Source: Bifidobacterium breve
GTDB taxonomy: Bacteria > Bacteroidota > Bacteroidia > Cytophagales > UBA9547
DNA length: 6,424 nt
Direction: 5' to 3'
Assembly (NCBI GenBank): GCA_943325655.2
Contig: CALPQG020000162.1
Span: forward strand, 1 to 6,424
Below are positions 6,202 through 6,424 of this stretch, in pieces. A model generated the notes under the pieces. The model did no database searches and was not told the DNA's origin. It saw nothing but the letters and a program-made list of their open reading frames with translations. Both the position numbers and the translations under genes were made by a program. How positions within the stretch are numbered: position 1 is the first letter of the stretch; each line of letters starts with the position of its first letter.

Positions 6202-6424
6202 TTATATTCTTCTGTGATTTTTGAATCTGAGGCATTTTGTCCAAAACTCCAGCATGAAGGGTCATTTTGCCCTTCAACGCTGAGTTATATTCTTCCGTTG
6301 ATATTTCACCATCGGCATTTTGTCCGTTACAAATATATTCTTTTTCAAATTGAATTGGTGACTTTCTTTGTAGCTTTATATGTGGTTTTTCATAGTTATA
6401 AAGTGACACACTTCGGTCAACTTC
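6194..6424 (-). CDS. IS3-family-like transposase (integrase core), C-terminal 76 codons only
   Basis: The frame is open to the window edge, so the gene enters from the right. The first readable residues EVDRSVSLYNYEKPHIKL followed by QRKSPIQFE match the end of the rve integrase core in IS3-type transposases, usually seen as YNxxRPHxxLxxxSPxxFE; here Arg is replaced by Lys. The DDE catalytic residues lie upstream, outside the window. After the core the frame continues for about 45 residues rich in Gln, Asn and Glu (NGQNADGEISTEEYN onward) and stops with TGA at 6194-6196. Those last 30 or so residues are probably read in a shifted frame: one base out, the DNA encodes GQNASDSKITEEYN and stops at TAA (6198-6200), echoing the earlier GQNADGEISTEEYN. 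The copy may therefore be frameshifted. The family is fairly sure, the activity unknown. Confidence 0.75.
   Translation of the reverse strand, partial: EVDRSVSLYNYEKPHIKLQRKSPIQFEKEYICNGQNADGEISTEEYNSALKGKMTLHAGVLDKMPQIQKSQKNITK
6200..6325 (-). repeat. Pair of 43-bp direct repeats in the transposase tail, 83 bp apart
   Basis: Copies at 6283-6325 and 6200-6242 share, read on the minus strand, GGACAAAATGCC at one end and GAAGAATATAACT at the other, with a diverged middle (about 32 of 43 identical). The spacing of 83 bp is one short of a codon multiple, so the two copies are translated in different frames. A shorter related piece, GGGCAAAATG, lies between them near 6263-6272. Confidence 0.75.

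Larger units (their letters stand above)
6149..6424 (-). mobile_element. Right end of an IS3-like insertion sequence, continuing past the window
   Basis: The minisatellite homology stops abruptly at 6150, and the next bases TGTCAATGCCTAAATG have a TG-start resembling IS3-family (IS150-like) ends. The transposase gene inside runs toward this boundary on the minus strand, so this is the downstream (right) end. The left end, the rest of the transposase and the target duplication lie beyond base 6424. The family call rests on the transposase motif; the exact outer base is uncertain by about 2 bp because TG is also present in the target repeat. Confidence 0.72.

Overview
The window looks like a chromosomal piece from a member of the Bacteroidota, probably a Cytophagales- or Saprospiria-type marine or environmental bacterium. 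The evidence is a low-GC, lysine- and asparagine-rich coding style, starts without clear Shine-Dalgarno sites, a secreted FG-GAP protein ending in a type IX secretion (T9SS) sorting domain, and a caspase-family protein. The genus cannot be read from the sequence.

Layout: (1) 1-678, plus strand: the 3' part of a caspase-like (peptidase C14) gene whose beginning lies outside the window, with both catalytic residues present. (2) 679-848: a short gap between convergent genes holding a perfect 12-bp stem hairpin, probably a terminator. (3) 849-2390, minus strand: a secreted protein with a signal peptide, five FG-GAP/VCBS-type repeats, a fibronectin-III-like module and a T9SS C-terminal domain. (4) 2391-2664: an AT-rich divergent intergenic region. 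(5) 2665-5991, plus strand: a 1108-residue UvrD-type superfamily 1 helicase fused to a RecB/Cas4-type PD-(D/E)XK nuclease with a probable Fe-S cysteine set. (6) 5991-6150: a nested minisatellite of about 2.6 copies of a 59-64 bp unit, itself built from heptamers of the TGAGTGT type. (7) 6149-6424, minus strand: one end of an IS3-like insertion sequence that has landed inside the third minisatellite copy. It carries the C-terminus of its transposase and continues past the window edge.

The genes do not form an operon. The caspase and helicase genes share a strand but are separated by the oppositely oriented FG-GAP gene, and the helicase gene appears to be transcribed alone. No clearly new multi-gene system is visible. 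The most interesting signals lie at the 3' end: a minisatellite interrupted by an IS, a frame-disrupted repeat motif in the transposase tail, and a hairpin that overlaps the transposase stop codon and the element's end. The helicase-nuclease with its unusual cysteine spacing and domain 2A insertion is also worth attention.
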